A DNA stretch of 64,000 nt, taken from contig NZ_CP018616.1 of the NCBI RefSeq assembly GCF_002849855.1, forward strand, positions 2,294,001-2,358,000. Direction: 5' to 3'. Positions 1 through 9,480 of the stretch are shown in pieces (the first letter of the stretch is position 1; each line of letters starts with the position of its first letter). The notes below the pieces were generated by a model. It saw only the letters and a list, made by a program, of their open reading frames with translations, did no database searches and had not been told where the DNA came from. Both the position numbers and the translations under genes were made by a program. The DNA comes from Vibrio azureus. Its GTDB lineage: Bacteria; Pseudomonadota; Gammaproteobacteria; Enterobacterales; Vibrionaceae.

Positions 1-676
1 GTGCGCCTGGTTTGTTCATGTTAAATACACGGATTGGCATTTTATGATCACGAGCAAGAGTGAATGCTGCCAAATCCATTACTTTCAACTCTTTATCCAG
101 TACTTCTGTATAAGAAAGCTTATCATACAGTTCTGCGTCTGGGTTTGCTACCGGGTCAGCGGTAAATACACCATCAACTTTTGTCGCTTTTAGAACTACA
201 TCAGCTTCAATTTCAATACCACGTAAGCATGCCGCTGAATCTGTAGTGAAGAATGGGTTACCTGTACCTGCAGAGAAGATTACAACACGGCCTTGGCGAA
301 GTTCACGGATAGCATCAGCCCAGTTGTAGTCATCACACACACCTTTTAGAGGAATGGCAGACATTACACGAGCGTTTACATACGCACGATGAAGTGCATC
401 ACGCATTGCTAGGCCGTTCATTACTGTTGCTAACATGCCCATATGGTCACCGACTACGCGATTCATGCCCGCTTCAGCCAAACCAGCACCACGGAACAGG
501 TTACCACCACCAATCACGACACCAACTTGAACACCCAGCTCTACCAGCTCTTTTACTTCTTGAGCCATACGGTCAAGAACCGCAGGGTCAATACCAAAAC
601 CTTCTTCACCTTGAAGAGCTTCACCACTCAGTTTTAATAGAATACGTTGATACGCAGGTTTAGGGTTCGTAGTCAT
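1..676 (-). CDS. pyrH: UMP kinase (partial, 3' end beyond window)
   Basis: Phosphorylates UMP to UDP in pyrimidine nucleotide synthesis; cytosolic hexamer of the amino-acid-kinase fold, normally about 240 residues. Translation from the ATG at 676 gives 225 codons before the window edge, so only the C-terminal tail is missing. Visible family motifs are KLSGEAL near the N-terminus, GGGNLFRG in the phosphate-binding region, and the substrate region around [15 protein letters not shown]. It lies downstream of rpsB-tsf in the same direction, the usual rpsB-tsf-pyrH order, but a strong hairpin separates it from tsf, so it may have its own promoter in the roughly 100 bases between. Identification is secure. 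Confidence 0.95.
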   Translation of the reverse strand, partial: MTTNPKPAYQRILLKLSGEALQGEEGFGIDPAVLDRMAQEVKELVELGVQVGVVIGGGNLFRGAGLAEAGMNRVVGDHMGMLATVMNGLAMRDALHRAYVNARVMSAIPLKGVCDDYNWADAIRELRQGRVVIFSAGTGNPFFTTDSAACLRGIEIEADVVLKATKVDGVFTADPVANPDAELYDKLSYTEVLDKELKVMDLAAFTLARDHKMPIRVFNMNKPGA

Positions 677-775
677 GGAGTTTACCTTCCAAAAGAGAGT
701 TGTTGATTAACAGTCATAAATGAGCACAGTAATTTATGGTCATTGATCACGGCTAATTTTTGTCGCCCTTGTCGT

Positions 776-810
776 AAAAAGACCGCAGCCATGGCTACGG
801 TCTAATTTTT
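776..810 (-). terminator. Terminator after tsf (bidirectional hairpin)
   Basis: Arms at 780-790 and 793-803 (AGACCG-C-AGCC / GGCT-A-CGGTCT) pair almost perfectly around a two-base loop, with an A-run before and a T-run after, so it can act on either strand. It sits just downstream of the tsf stop codon. Confidence 0.85.
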
Positions 811-826
811 GCGCAATCGCTAGGAA

Positions 827-1669
827 TTAACCTTTTTGAGCAAGTGCAACTTCTTCAGCGAAGCTCATTTCCGCTGCTTTCTCGATACCTTCACCTACTT
901 CTAGGCGAACGAAAGTCTCAACAGAAGCACCTTTCTCTTTTAGCATTTCGCCAACAGATTTCTTAGGTTCCATGATGAAAGCTTGACCAGTTAGAGAGAT
1001 TTCGCCAGTGAATTTCTTCATGCGGCCGATAACCATCTTTTCAGCGATCTCTTGTGGCTTACCTTCGTTCATAGCGATTTCAACTTGAACTTCTTTTTCT
1101 TTTGCTACTACGTCAGCTGGTACGTCTTCTGGGTTAACGAACTCAGGCTTAGAAGCAGCAACGTGCATAGCAACGTGCTTAAGTGTTTCAGCATCGCCTT
1201 CACCAGCAACAACAACACCAATTTTCTCACCGTGACGGTAAGAAGCCATTGCAGTACCATTTACGTATGCAACACGACGGATGTTGATGTTTTCGCCGAT
1301 TTTAGCAACTAGAGCTACACGCTCTTCTTCGAACTTAGCAACAAGTTCTTCTACAGAAGCTTTAGTCGCTAGAGCGTCAAGTGCTACTTTTTCTGCAAAT
1401 GCAGTGAAGTTGCCGTCTTTAGCAACGAAGTCAGTTTGGCAGTTAACTTCAAGAAGAACAGCTTCGCCGTTTTCTTCTTTGATGATGATTGCGCCTTCAG
1501 CTGCAACGTTACCAGCTTTCTTAGCTGCTTTCGCTGCGCCAGATTTACGCATGTTTTCAATTGCTAGTTCGATGTCAGCGTTTGCTTCTACAAGCGCTTT
1601 CTTACATTCCATCATGCCAGCGCCAGTGCGCTCGCGAAGTTCTTTAACTAGAGCAGCAGTAACAGCCAT
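827..1669 (-). CDS. tsf: Translation elongation factor Ts
   Basis: Guanine-nucleotide exchange factor for EF-Tu. The 280-residue protein has the N-terminal UBA-like segment with the signature [17 protein letters not shown] (about residues 10-26) and the core TDFV motif at residues 79-82, which inserts near the EF-Tu Mg2+ site. Length matches the family (E. coli 283). It is the second gene of the rpsB-tsf operon, 130 bases after rpsB, with an attenuator-like hairpin in the gap. The ATG at 1669 is preceded by a GAGGAATAGAGA-type ribosome site. Identification is secure. Confidence 0.98.
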   Translation of the reverse strand: MAVTAALVKELRERTGAGMMECKKALVEANADIELAIENMRKSGAAKAAKKAGNVAAEGAIIIKEENGEAVLLEVNCQTDFVAKDGNFTAFAEKVALDALATKASVEELVAKFEEERVALVAKIGENINIRRVAYVNGTAMASYRHGEKIGVVVAGEGDAETLKHVAMHVAASKPEFVNPEDVPADVVAKEKEVQVEIAMNEGKPQEIAEKMVIGRMKKFTGEISLTGQAFIMEPKKSVGEMLKEKGASVETFVRLEVGEGIEKAAEMSFAEEVALAQKG

Positions 1670-1699
1670 TCTCTATTCCTCGTTTGATTCGAATAAGGT

Positions 1700-1732
1700 A
1701 AAAAACAGGGGCCTACATTGTCGGCCCCCATT
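1700..1732 (-). terminator. Attenuator-like hairpin between rpsB and tsf
   Basis: GGGGCC at 1708-1713 pairs with GGCCCC at 1723-1728; read on the minus strand it is followed by a U-rich run (plus-strand A-run 1700-1705). It lies in the gap of a two-gene operon. Partial termination between rpsB and tsf would lower tsf relative to rpsB; that role is inferred. Confidence 0.65.
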
Positions 1733-1799
1733 GCTAACTATAACTCAGTCTATGCTAAAACAAGCGTTCACATAGACTAAGTGTGACACAGAGCCGTGA

Positions 1800-2528
1800 T
1801 TATTCAGCTTCTACGAAACCGTCTTTTTCAGCAACTACTGCAACGTCTTTGTTGCGACCTTCAGTTACTGCTGATGCAGCAGCATTTAGGTATAGTTGAA
1901 CTGCACGGATTGCATCATCGTTACCTGGGATGATGTAGTCTACGCCGTCTGGGTTAGAGTTAGTATCTACCACTGCGTATACTGGGATACCTAGGTTGTT
2001 AGCTTCTTTAATTGCAATGTGCTCGTGATCAGCGTCGATTACGAATAGAGCGTCAGGAAGACCACCCATATTTTTGATACCACCAAGAGACTTCTCTAGC
2101 TTCTCCATTTCACGAGTACGCATTAGAGCTTCTTTCTTAGTTAGTTTTTCGAAAGTGCCGTCTTGTGCTTGTGCTTCGAAATCTTTTAGACGCTTGATAG
2201 ATTGACGAACTGTTTTGTAGTTCGTTAGCATACCACCCAACCAACGGTTGTTTACGTAGTATTGGTTGCTTGCAATTGCAGCTTCTTTAACAGCTTCAGA
2301 TGCAGCGCGCTTAGTACCTACAAAAAGAACTTTACCTTTCTTCTCGCCAACTTTAGCTAGTTCAGCTAGAGCGTCGTTGAACATTGGTACTGTTTTTTCT
2401 AGGTTAATGATATGAACGCGGTTACGAGCACCAAAGATGAATGGCTTCATTTTTGGGTTCCAGTAACGAGTTTGGTGACCGAAGTGAACACCAGCTTTTA
2501 GCATATCGCGCATTGATACAGTTGCCAT
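1800..2528 (-). CDS. rpsB: 30S ribosomal protein S2
   Basis: Component of the 30S head/platform needed for S1 binding. The start is placed at the ATG at 2528 ([10 protein letters not shown]...), preceded by AGAGGA; the frame stays open upstream to 2561, but that extension ([11 protein letters not shown]) is not part of S2. The 242-residue length equals the family norm. Family landmarks are [15 protein letters not shown] near the N-terminus, [14 protein letters not shown] in the middle and the [13 protein letters not shown] segment. It is the first gene of rpsB-tsf and divergent from map, as in E. coli. Confidence 0.98.
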   Translation of the reverse strand: MATVSMRDMLKAGVHFGHQTRYWNPKMKPFIFGARNRVHIINLEKTVPMFNDALAELAKVGEKKGKVLFVGTKRAASEAVKEAAIASNQYYVNNRWLGGMLTNYKTVRQSIKRLKDFEAQAQDGTFEKLTKKEALMRTREMEKLEKSLGGIKNMGGLPDALFVIDADHEHIAIKEANNLGIPVYAVVDTNSNPDGVDYIIPGNDDAIRAVQLYLNAAASAVTEGRNKDVAVVAEKDGFVEAE

Positions 2529-2544
2529 TTTAAAATCCTCTATG

Positions 2545-2625
2545 GGGTTAGGCCTCCACATTCCCCATACCTCCGACTAAGCTTCTGCTCAGCACCCCGG
2601 AACATGTGACGGAATGTGTGTGATT
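2545..2625 (-). promoter_or_regulatory. Predicted S2 (rpsB) mRNA leader, t44-like
   Basis: Between the rpsB start and its promoter region, minus-strand CACATTCC (plus 2611-2618) pairs with GGAATGTG (plus 2557-2564), enclosing a second hairpin-forming stretch around 2567-2605 with a CCGGGGTGCTGAGC core. This is the position and general shape of the conserved gammaproteobacterial rpsB leader (t44 RNA), through which S2 represses its own operon. The pairing is seen in the sequence; equivalence to t44 is inferred from position and core. Confidence 0.6.
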
Positions 2626-2751
2626 TAAAGATAAAAGTTTATCGGAGATAAGCCTGCCTCGTTACATTTTTAACAAAAGCAAAGAGAACAGTCCTCTACT
2701 CCGGCGCGCTTTATAACATAATTCAGCCTAGATTGGCTAGTAAAAATTATC

Positions 2752-3018
2752 TATACCCAAGTAACCTCAAGATGCATGTTCAGCGAGATGACCTTAACCC
2801 TCAGGCGCGGCAACGATTCGAAGATATAGTCGTTCTACATTGAGAATCGTTAACAAAGTCTGAGAGTTAAGGTCGCTCGCCCTTTGGGAGCGTGTCACTG
2901 AGCCGACTTCTTGCGTCAGACAACTTGGAAAGAGCCTGCTATTCCGCTTCGTTGTCTTCCTTGAATTCGACTCAGTGACCTCGCTCTGAATCAAGCATCT
3001 TGAGGTCACTTGGGTATA
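2752..3018. repeat. Full-length MITE-like intergenic repeat (copy R1)
   Basis: About 267 bp bounded by near-perfect inverted ends: TATACCCAAGTAACCTCAAG at the left and CTTGAGGTCACTTGGGTATA at the right. Parts of it recur at seven other intergenic places in the window (9481, 10468, 21912, 32593, 41031, 52821, 54741). It lies between rpsB and map. A 71-codon reading frame crosses it on the minus strand, but that frame belongs to the repeat and shows no protein-like conservation argument. No transposase is present. Confidence 0.8.
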
Positions 3019-3188
3019 TCATAATCCCTCTAAAGACGTCACAAAGCACCATACTCTGATTAAAATCTCATAAATGAGAGCTCTTTAAATACAATTCATC
3101 ACCTTAACTGGCTGGGTTAAGGGCTGGATGTCTGATAGAATGAAAACATTCGCACATTTGCGAGACTACGAATAAATAGAGAAAGCCA

Positions 3189-4067
3189 ATGTCAATCAAG
3201 ATTAAAACTGCTGAAGAAATCGAACGCATGCGTATTGCGGGCAAGTTAGCCGCATCCGTACTAGAAATGATCGAACCACACATCAAAGCTGGGGTTACAA
3301 CAGATGAGCTCAACCAAATCTGTCACGATTACGCTCTAGAAAAAGGCGCTTACTCTGCACCGCTTGATTACCATGGGTTTCCTAAATCAATCTGTACATC
3401 GATCAACCACATCGTTTGCCACGGCATTCCTGCAGCACAAGATGAGATCGGTGCAAATGGTCAAATGAAACCAGCGGTTCTTAAAGATGGCGATATCATC
3501 AACGTAGATATCACTGTGATTATCCCTAACGATGAAAATGCGGACCTAAGTGTTCGTCCACAAGGCTACCACGGCGATACCTCAAAAATGTTCTTAGTCG
3601 GTGATGTTTCTCCTGCCAATAAACGCCTATGCATGGTCGCTCAAGAGTCATTGTACATCGGTATGCGTCAAGTGAAGCCTGGGGCAACAGTAGGTGACAT
3701 TGGTACTGCGATCGAAAAGTACATTAAAGAAAATAACAAGAACAACCCACGTAATAAGTTTTCAATCGTGAAAGACTTCTGCGGACATGGTATCGGCGAT
3801 GAGTTCCACGAGGAACCTCAAGTGGTTCACTACAAGAACAAAGACCGTCGCGTACTAAAAGAAGGAATGTGTTTCACCATAGAGCCAATGATCAACGCGG
3901 GTAAATTTGGTTGTTCGATCGACGCAGAAGATGATTGGACTGTTTACACTGGTGATGGCAAAAACTCGGCACAGTGGGAACATACAATTGTTGTGACGAA
4001 AGAAGGCTGTGAAGTACTCACACTCCGTAGCGATGATACGGTTCCACGCTTGATGAAAAACATTTAA
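3189..4067 (+). CDS. map: Methionine aminopeptidase, type I
   Basis: Removes the initiator methionine from nascent proteins; di-metal cytosolic enzyme. All five metal ligands of the family are visible: Asp in INVDITV, Asp in YHGDTSKMF, His in CGHGIGDEFHEEP, Glu in FTIEPMINAG and Glu in QWEHTIVV, plus the substrate histidine in CHGIP. At 292 residues it is longer than E. coli Map (264); the extra length is in loops around ANGQMKPAVLKDG, PNDENADLSVRPQG and KENNKNNPRNK. Divergent from rpsB, an arrangement shared with enterics. Confidence 0.97.
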   Translation: MSIKIKTAEEIERMRIAGKLAASVLEMIEPHIKAGVTTDELNQICHDYALEKGAYSAPLDYHGFPKSICTSINHIVCHGIPAAQDEIGANGQMKPAVLKDGDIINVDITVIIPNDENADLSVRPQGYHGDTSKMFLVGDVSPANKRLCMVAQESLYIGMRQVKPGATVGDIGTAIEKYIKENNKNNPRNKFSIVKDFCGHGIGDEFHEEPQVVHYKNKDRRVLKEGMCFTIEPMINAGKFGCSIDAEDDWTVYTGDGKNSAQWEHTIVVTKEGCEVLTLRSDDTVPRLMKNI

Positions 4068-4084
4068 TCATCCAACTTTTCCCT

Positions 4085-4111
4085 ATCCCCGCCAATGCGG
4101 GGATATTTTTT
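4085..4111 (+). terminator. Terminator after map
   Basis: ATCCCCGC (4085-4092) and GCGGGGAT (4097-4104) form an 8-bp stem with a four-base loop, followed by a T-run. It is a textbook intrinsic terminator 18 bases after the map stop codon. Confidence 0.9.
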
Positions 4112-4166
4112 ATCAGCGCAAAGTTTGTTAGATTGGCTAATCTAACTTGTCGCATGGATCGCCCAA

Positions 4167-6782
4167 ATGCCCTTTCAGTCGCCTACTACTTTTACCGATC
4201 AACAACTCAACATTGACGAGCTCAAACAAGCGCTCGAAGAGTTCCGTTTATCTCAAAAGCAAGATTTTTTAAATCACCACCCTGTCAGTAACCTCGTCTT
4301 ATCACGCTCTGATTATATGGACTTACTGCTCGCTCGACTGTGGCAGTATTTTGGCTTTGACGAGCTCCCCAACATCTCCTTGGTCGCCGTTGGAGGTTAT
4401 GGTAGACGCGAATTACATCCTTTATCCGATATTGATATCCTCATCTTGTGTAATCAAACATTACCCAATGCTATCGAAGCTAAGATCAGTGGATTCATTA
4501 CCTTACTTTGGGATCTACGACTTGAGGTTGGCCATGCTGTTCGGAGCGTTGAACAATGTGCTGATATCGGCCGGGCTGATTTAACGGTAGCCACTAATTT
4601 ACAAGAAGCACGATTGTTATGTGGTTGTGAAGGCACCTATCAATCTTTACAAAGCATCGTCTTATCCGAATCGTTCTGGCCCAGTGAAACTTTCTACCGG
4701 GCCAAAATACAAGAACAACGTGAACGCCATTCTCGTTATCATGATACAACCTACAACCTTGAGCCAGACATCAAATCAACACCGGGAGGATTGAGAGACA
4801 TCCACACCTTAAGTTGGGTTGCTAGACGTCATTTTGGTGCCACCTCTTTACTAGAAATGAGCCGACATGGCTTTTTAACGGATGCCGAATACCGTGAACT
4901 GGTCGAGTGTCAGGATTTTCTATGGCGAGTACGCTTTGCTCTGCATATTGAGCTACGCCGCTATGACAATCGCTTGACGTTTGCTCATCAAGCCCAAGTG
5001 GCTGAGCATCTTGGCTATATCGGTGAAGGAAACCGAGGTGTCGAGATGATGATGAAAGAGTTCTATCGCACACTCCGCCGAGTTGCAGAACTGAACAAAA
5101 TGCTGCTCAAGTTATTTGATCAAGCCATTATTAATGGTGGTGCAACTCAAGAAGCGAAAGTCATCAGCCAAGACTTTCAGCGCCGAGGCCATTTGATCGA
5201 AGCTCGCAAGCCTGCGCTATTTCAAGCTCGCCCAGAAACCATCCTAGATATGTTTCTACACATTGCTAATGATTCGACGATTGAAGGAGTCAGCCCTGCA
5301 ACACTTCGGCAACTTCGTACAGCACGCCGACGGCTAAACAAATTTCTTCACACCATCCCACAAGCGCGTGACAAATTCATGGCACTATGTCGGCATCCAA
5401 ATGCACTGCATAAAGCATTTGGGTTAATGCACAAGTTGGGGGTACTTGCCGCCTATTTACCGCAATGGAGCCAAATTGTAGGTCAAATGCAATTCGACCT
5501 ATTCCACGTTTATACCGTCGATGAACATAGCGTTCGTTTACTGAAGCACATCAATACATTCAGCAACCCAGATAATCATGATAAGCACCCTATATGCTGT
5601 GAAGTGTATCCAAGAATTCAAAAAAAAGAACTGCTGATCCTTGCCGCTATTTTCCATGATATTGGCAAAGGACGTGGAGGCGATCACTCTATTATTGGTG
5701 CAGAAGAAGCTTACGAATTTTGCATTGAACATGGTCTATCTAAACCAGAAGCAAAGTTGGTCAGTTGGCTGGTCAGACACCACTTGCTCATGTCAGTCAC
5801 CGCTCAACGGCGTGATATTTATGATCCTGACGTCATTACTGAGTTTGCTAAAAAAGTACGCGATGAGGAGTCTCTTGAGTTCCTCGTCTGTTTGACCGTC
5901 GCTGACATCTGTGCGACAAACCCTGAATTGTGGAACAGTTGGAAACGCACGCTGCTTGCTGAGCTCTTTTATTCGACTCAACGAGCCCTGCGGCGTGGTT
6001 TAGAGAACCCAGTCGACGTACGTGATCGCATTCGCCACAACCAACAAATGGCCTCTGCGCTCCTTCGTAAACAGGGGTTTACTTCTCGTGAAATAGAGGT
6101 CTTGTGGCAACGCTTTAAAGCCGACTATTTCTTGCGACATACCCATAAGCAGATCGCTTGGCATGCAGCCAATATCCTCAAGATGAGCGACCTGACCCAG
6201 CCTCTGATCTTGATCAGCAAAAAGGCAACAAGAGGAGGTACGGAAGTCTTTGTTTACTGTAAAGATCAACCCGCTCTATTTGCAAAAGTCGTAGGTGAAC
6301 TGGATCGACGTAATCTTAATGTTCATGATGCCCAGATCATGACCAGCAAAGATGGTTATGCCCTAGATACCTTCATGATCCTTGACCAACACGGCAAAGC
6401 TCTCGTACAAAATCGCCACAAAGCCATTAGGAAGCATTTAGTTCAAGTCCTTGATGAGAAACATCAGACTCAACTCAAACCACGCCGGACTCCACATAAG
6501 TTACAACATTTTAAAGTCAAAACATCGGTTGATTTCCTCCCAACGAAAAGTAAAAAGCGCACACTTATGGAGCTCGTCGCACTCGATACTCCAGGACTCT
6601 TAGCGAATATTGCGCATACTTTTGCCAGCTTGGGGGTTAATCTACATGCAGCAAAAATCACCACCATCGGTGAAAGAGCAGAGGATTTATTCATTCTTAC
6701 GAGTGAGGCCGGAGGAAGACTGAGTGAAGAACAACAAGAGGAATTAAGAACAAAGATCATAGAGAAGCTGCGAATACCCTAA
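4167..6782 (+). CDS. glnD: [Protein-PII] uridylyltransferase / uridylyl-removing enzyme
   Basis: Bifunctional nitrogen sensor that uridylylates PII proteins when glutamine is low and removes UMP when it is high. The 871-residue protein shows the full order of domains: nucleotidyltransferase with GGYGRRELHPLSDID at residues 76-90, an HD phosphohydrolase with FHDIGKGRGGDHS near residue 495, and two C-terminal ACT domains (from about 687 and about 800) that sense glutamine. Length is close to E. coli GlnD (890). The map-glnD order is the usual one. No start nearer to a good ribosome site was found. Confidence 0.96.
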   Translation: MPFQSPTTFTDQQLNIDELKQALEEFRLSQKQDFLNHHPVSNLVLSRSDYMDLLLARLWQYFGFDELPNISLVAVGGYGRRELHPLSDIDILILCNQTLPNAIEAKISGFITLLWDLRLEVGHAVRSVEQCADIGRADLTVATNLQEARLLCGCEGTYQSLQSIVLSESFWPSETFYRAKIQEQRERHSRYHDTTYNLEPDIKSTPGGLRDIHTLSWVARRHFGATSLLEMSRHGFLTDAEYRELVECQDFLWRVRFALHIELRRYDNRLTFAHQAQVAEHLGYIGEGNRGVEMMMKEFYRTLRRVAELNKMLLKLFDQAIINGGATQEAKVISQDFQRRGHLIEARKPALFQARPETILDMFLHIANDSTIEGVSPATLRQLRTARRRLNKFLHTIPQARDKFMALCRHPNALHKAFGLMHKLGVLAAYLPQWSQIVGQMQFDLFHVYTVDEHSVRLLKHINTFSNPDNHDKHPICCEVYPRIQKKELLILAAIFHDIGKGRGGDHSIIGAEEAYEFCIEHGLSKPEAKLVSWLVRHHLLMSVTAQRRDIYDPDVITEFAKKVRDEESLEFLVCLTVADICATNPELWNSWKRTLLAELFYSTQRALRRGLENPVDVRDRIRHNQQMASALLRKQGFTSREIEVLWQRFKADYFLRHTHKQIAWHAANILKMSDLTQPLILISKKATRGGTEVFVYCKDQPALFAKVVGELDRRNLNVHDAQIMTSKDGYALDTFMILDQHGKALVQNRHKAIRKHLVQVLDEKHQTQLKPRRTPHKLQHFKVKTSVDFLPTKSKKRTLMELVALDTPGLLANIAHTFASLGVNLHAAKITTIGERAEDLFILTSEAGGRLSEEQQEELRTKIIEKLRIP

Positions 6783-6810
6783 CAAGGGGCCACAAACTCT
6801 ACTCTAATCG

Positions 6811-6834
6811 AAGGGGCGGAATGTTTCGCCCCTT
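6811..6834. terminator. Hairpin between convergent glnD and truC
   Basis: AAGGGGCG (6811-6818) pairs perfectly with CGCCCCTT (6827-6834) around an 8-base loop, in the 66-base gap between the two convergent stop codons. The T-run is weak on both strands, so termination efficiency is uncertain. Confidence 0.6.
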
Positions 6835-6848
6835 GATCGGTTTCACCA

Positions 6849-7628
6849 CTAAGAACATTCCGTCTTAGTACTCAGTAACGTCGTGTCCCAACCAAAACGG
6901 GTAAACAACTGTTGCCAAGTATCATCGATTGGCGCTCGGATGATCACTTCTTTGCCTGTCAGCGGATGAACAAAACTAAGTTCCGAAGCGTGTAACAATA
7001 AACGACGTGAATCAAACTTCTCACGATAGAGCTTATTGTGCTTTCCATCCCCGTGTGTGGTATCACCAACAATAGGATGACGAAGATGTGCCATATGTCG
7101 ACGTAATTGATGCTTACGACCTGTTTGAGGTTGCATTTCCATCAAACAATAACGTGTGGTTGGGAACTTACCCGTAGAATAAGGCACTTCTACTTTGGCG
7201 AGTGGCTTATAGGCCGTTACTGCTTGTTGGGCTTCTTTCTCTTGAGTCGCGAATTTATCAGCAATTTTATCCAGCTCAACTTTGAGTGCGTAATCCAACA
7301 CCCCTTCTTGTTCTATCCAGCCGCGAACTATTGCGTGATAGGTTTTTTGCATCTCATGTTCCGCAAACATAGGCATCACCTTAGCAGCAACTTCACTCGA
7401 TAAAGCAAACACCAAGACACCAGAAGTTGGGCGATCTAAACGATGTAACGGAAAGACATGTTGACCAATTTGGTCACGCAACGTTTGCATCACAAACTGG
7501 GTTTCATGTTTATCTAACCAACTGCGATGAACTAACATCCCCGCAGGTTTATTGACGGCAACCAAATAAGCATCTTGATAAACAATATCTAACTCTACTG
7601 GGGCTGGGCTCGTTTCTGTTTCTAACAT
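6849..7628 (-). CDS. truC: tRNA pseudouridine(65) synthase TruC
   Basis: RluA-family enzyme making pseudouridine 65 in some tRNAs. The catalytic motif HRLDRPTSG lies at residues 62-70 with the nucleophilic aspartate at D65. The start is set at the ATG at 7628 (MLETETSPAP), which gives 259 residues, the family size, and places it just after the yqcC stop; the frame stays open to 7664, which would overlap yqcC by 26 bases and add residues without family support. The yqcC-truC pair is conserved in enterics and vibrios. Confidence 0.93.
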   Translation of the reverse strand: MLETETSPAPVELDIVYQDAYLVAVNKPAGMLVHRSWLDKHETQFVMQTLRDQIGQHVFPLHRLDRPTSGVLVFALSSEVAAKVMPMFAEHEMQKTYHAIVRGWIEQEGVLDYALKVELDKIADKFATQEKEAQQAVTAYKPLAKVEVPYSTGKFPTTRYCLMEMQPQTGRKHQLRRHMAHLRHPIVGDTTHGDGKHNKLYREKFDSRRLLLHASELSFVHPLTGKEVIIRAPIDDTWQQLFTRFGWDTTLLSTKTECS

Positions 7629-7638
7629 TAAATTAAAA

Positions 7639-7953
7639 TCACTTACATAGTTGATCAATAGCACGAATCGTCATCAGTAACTCAGCGTAATGAGTTTCCT
7701 GCTTCCACGCTTCTGAAAAATAGGGCTCTAACAAAAAGCCTTTAGGCAAAGGTTGTTTTTCCTCGACCAAGCTTCGCATTTTTGCGATAAAAATCCACTG
7801 TAACCACTCATGTGGATGCAGGGTATCAATAGCAAAAGGCTCCACGCTCAACAGCGCCTGCTGTTCGGGCTCATTGGTCTGCCAAAGTTGTTGCTGATGC
7901 AGTTGCTTTTCGAGTTGGTCCAATAAACGGCCTAACTGGATGTTTGTTTCCAT
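7639..7953 (-). CDS. yqcC: YqcC family protein (DUF446)
   Basis: Small protein of unknown function that nearly always precedes truC. The start at 7953 (METNIQLGRLLDQLEK) is chosen because it follows a clear GAGGTGGAA ribosome site; the open frame begins earlier, at 7995. The 104-residue product has an N-terminal amphipathic helix, then the family segments around LHPHEWLQWIFI and LPKGFLLEPYFSEAW. No catalytic motif is visible. The association with truC suggests a link to tRNA modification, but that is only inference. Confidence 0.85.
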   Translation of the reverse strand: METNIQLGRLLDQLEKQLHQQQLWQTNEPEQQALLSVEPFAIDTLHPHEWLQWIFIAKMRSLVEEKQPLPKGFLLEPYFSEAWKQETHYAELLMTIRAIDQLCK

Positions 7954-8029
7954 TAATTCCACCTCAAACCTTGAATTAGCCAAGAATGATACCATTTCTT
8001 TTAAAAAGAACGTTAGGACGTCGTATTAA

Positions 8030-9067
8030 ATGGAAAACATCCAAACTCTCACACAGTTACTCAGCAACAGCCAGTGTGAATACCAAATCTTTGATCTTGG
8101 TCGTCGCCTGAAAAACATCGACCCTGAAATATTTTCTCGTGTTGAACAAGGACAATCACCTTACCCATTCCCAATGCAACGTAAAGCACACTTAGCCATT
8201 GCTTATTGGAATGAAAAGAAGCAGCCTTGGATTTGGTTTTTAAAGTTTGAGCTTGATGAACGCGGTTTATTAAAACAAGCGGACATTGGCAATTTCATTA
8301 AATACGTTGTAGAAGCAATGGGAACACGATTGAGTGGAGAGCTATCCGAAGAGCAACAGCAAAAGCTTTCTAATAACCCATACACGTTCAAACCTTCTGA
8401 AGAAAAAATGGCGGTTTTTCATAGCCAGATCCGTGCTAATCTGAATTTACCATCCAGCCAGTACTACGAACATACTCAGCATTACTTTAGTGGTGGTTTG
8501 GGGTGGAATAACTGGCAAACGGTTGGACTGCAAGGTATCGCCGACATTGCCACTCGCCTTAATCAAGAACACAATGCAGCCATGCTCTGCAAAGCATTCA
8601 AACAGTTACCCAATGAACCTCTTTATGCCCTGCTTGGTGCGCTAGAGCATGTTACACTTCCAGCGCGCCTCGCAGAGCCAGTAATACAAAGAGCCCAGCA
8701 TGAAATTGACAGTCAAGAGCCCGATCTCTTTTTACTTTCTGCCTTAACTCGCGCCCTCGCTGGTGCACCAAGCGAATTGGCATTGCCTGTCATTAACGCC
8801 ATCTTAGACAGCCCTCGCTTAAGTCACCCGGAAGTACTGGTTGGCATCGCAGGTAGGACTTGGCATTTACTGGCACAAGCAAATACCGCTGAACAGTTCC
8901 TACTTCGTTTAGCACAAACAGGTAATCAAGCCTTATTTAACCAATTGTTCGCTGATTTAGTCATGCTACCAGAATTACGTATGGTGTTGCTGCCTTTACT
9001 TCATACCAGTCCATCAGAAACGTTGGCAACGGCTCTCGCCAACCTTCAACAAGCCACTAAAAAGTAA
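8030..9067 (+). CDS. DUF3549 family protein
   Basis: 345 residues, without signal peptide or membrane helices. The N-terminal part (DLGRRLKNIDPEIF, YPFPMQRKAHLAIAYW, PWIWFLKFELDERGLL) matches what I recall of DUF3549, a family confined to Vibrio and related marine Gammaproteobacteria. The C-terminal half is helical and rich in leucine and alanine, resembling tandem helical repeats. Function is unknown. It starts a same-strand run with a DUF3301 gene (15 bases downstream), the 9534 gene and a YaiI gene. Confidence 0.8.
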   Translation: MENIQTLTQLLSNSQCEYQIFDLGRRLKNIDPEIFSRVEQGQSPYPFPMQRKAHLAIAYWNEKKQPWIWFLKFELDERGLLKQADIGNFIKYVVEAMGTRLSGELSEEQQQKLSNNPYTFKPSEEKMAVFHSQIRANLNLPSSQYYEHTQHYFSGGLGWNNWQTVGLQGIADIATRLNQEHNAAMLCKAFKQLPNEPLYALLGALEHVTLPARLAEPVIQRAQHEIDSQEPDLFLLSALTRALAGAPSELALPVINAILDSPRLSHPEVLVGIAGRTWHLLAQANTAEQFLLRLAQTGNQALFNQLFADLVMLPELRMVLLPLLHTSPSETLATALANLQQATKK

Positions 9068-9082
9068 GGCAAGGAGCTTGAT

Positions 9083-9382
9083 GTGATCGAAGATTTATTT
9101 GCGATTATTAGCTTATGTTTGTTCTGTTTTCTATTCTGGCAACAACGACGTCAATCTGAGCTAGCAAAAGCAGCAATTGCTCGCAAGTGTGAACAATTAG
9201 ATCTGCAACTGATCAGCACCGCTTTCGGCGCTCATAAAATAAAAACGCCCACAGGTAAATTACGCTGGCATACCACATATCAATTTGAATTTTCATCTTT
9301 AGGCGATGATTGCTACCAAGGTGAGTTGACCATGATAGGCTTCAGGCCGGTTAATTTTAATCTTCCAGCACACCGGATGTAA
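9083..9382 (+). CDS. DUF3301 family membrane-anchored protein
   Basis: 99 residues starting at a GTG at 9083, selected by the AAGGAG ribosome site at 9070-9075; an ATG at 9081 is out of frame. One N-terminal hydrophobic segment (about residues 3-20, with LFAIISLCLFCFLFW) is followed by a basic QQRRQSE stretch, suggesting an inner-membrane anchor with a cytoplasmic tail. The small C-terminal domain, with RWHTTYQFEFSS and YQGELTMIGF, fits DUF3301. Function is unknown; the gene follows DUF3549 closely and is probably co-transcribed. Confidence 0.8.
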   Translation: MIEDLFAIISLCLFCFLFWQQRRQSELAKAAIARKCEQLDLQLISTAFGAHKIKTPTGKLRWHTTYQFEFSSLGDDCYQGELTMIGFRPVNFNLPAHRM

Positions 9383-9480
9383 GCCATACTTAAGGTTAAA
9401 ATAAAGCGAGTACCCTTTGCGTAAGCTGCGCCAAGGCATTAGGTATTGAATTTTTCACACCTCACGCAAAGTTAAGAGAC

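Noticed and set aside
1281..1775. 164-codon plus-strand frame antisense to tsf
   Set aside because: It is a shadow frame produced by the biased codon use of tsf.
2794..3009. 71-codon reading frame on the minus strand
   Set aside because: It lies wholly inside the intergenic repeat R1 and exists because the repeat is open in that frame.
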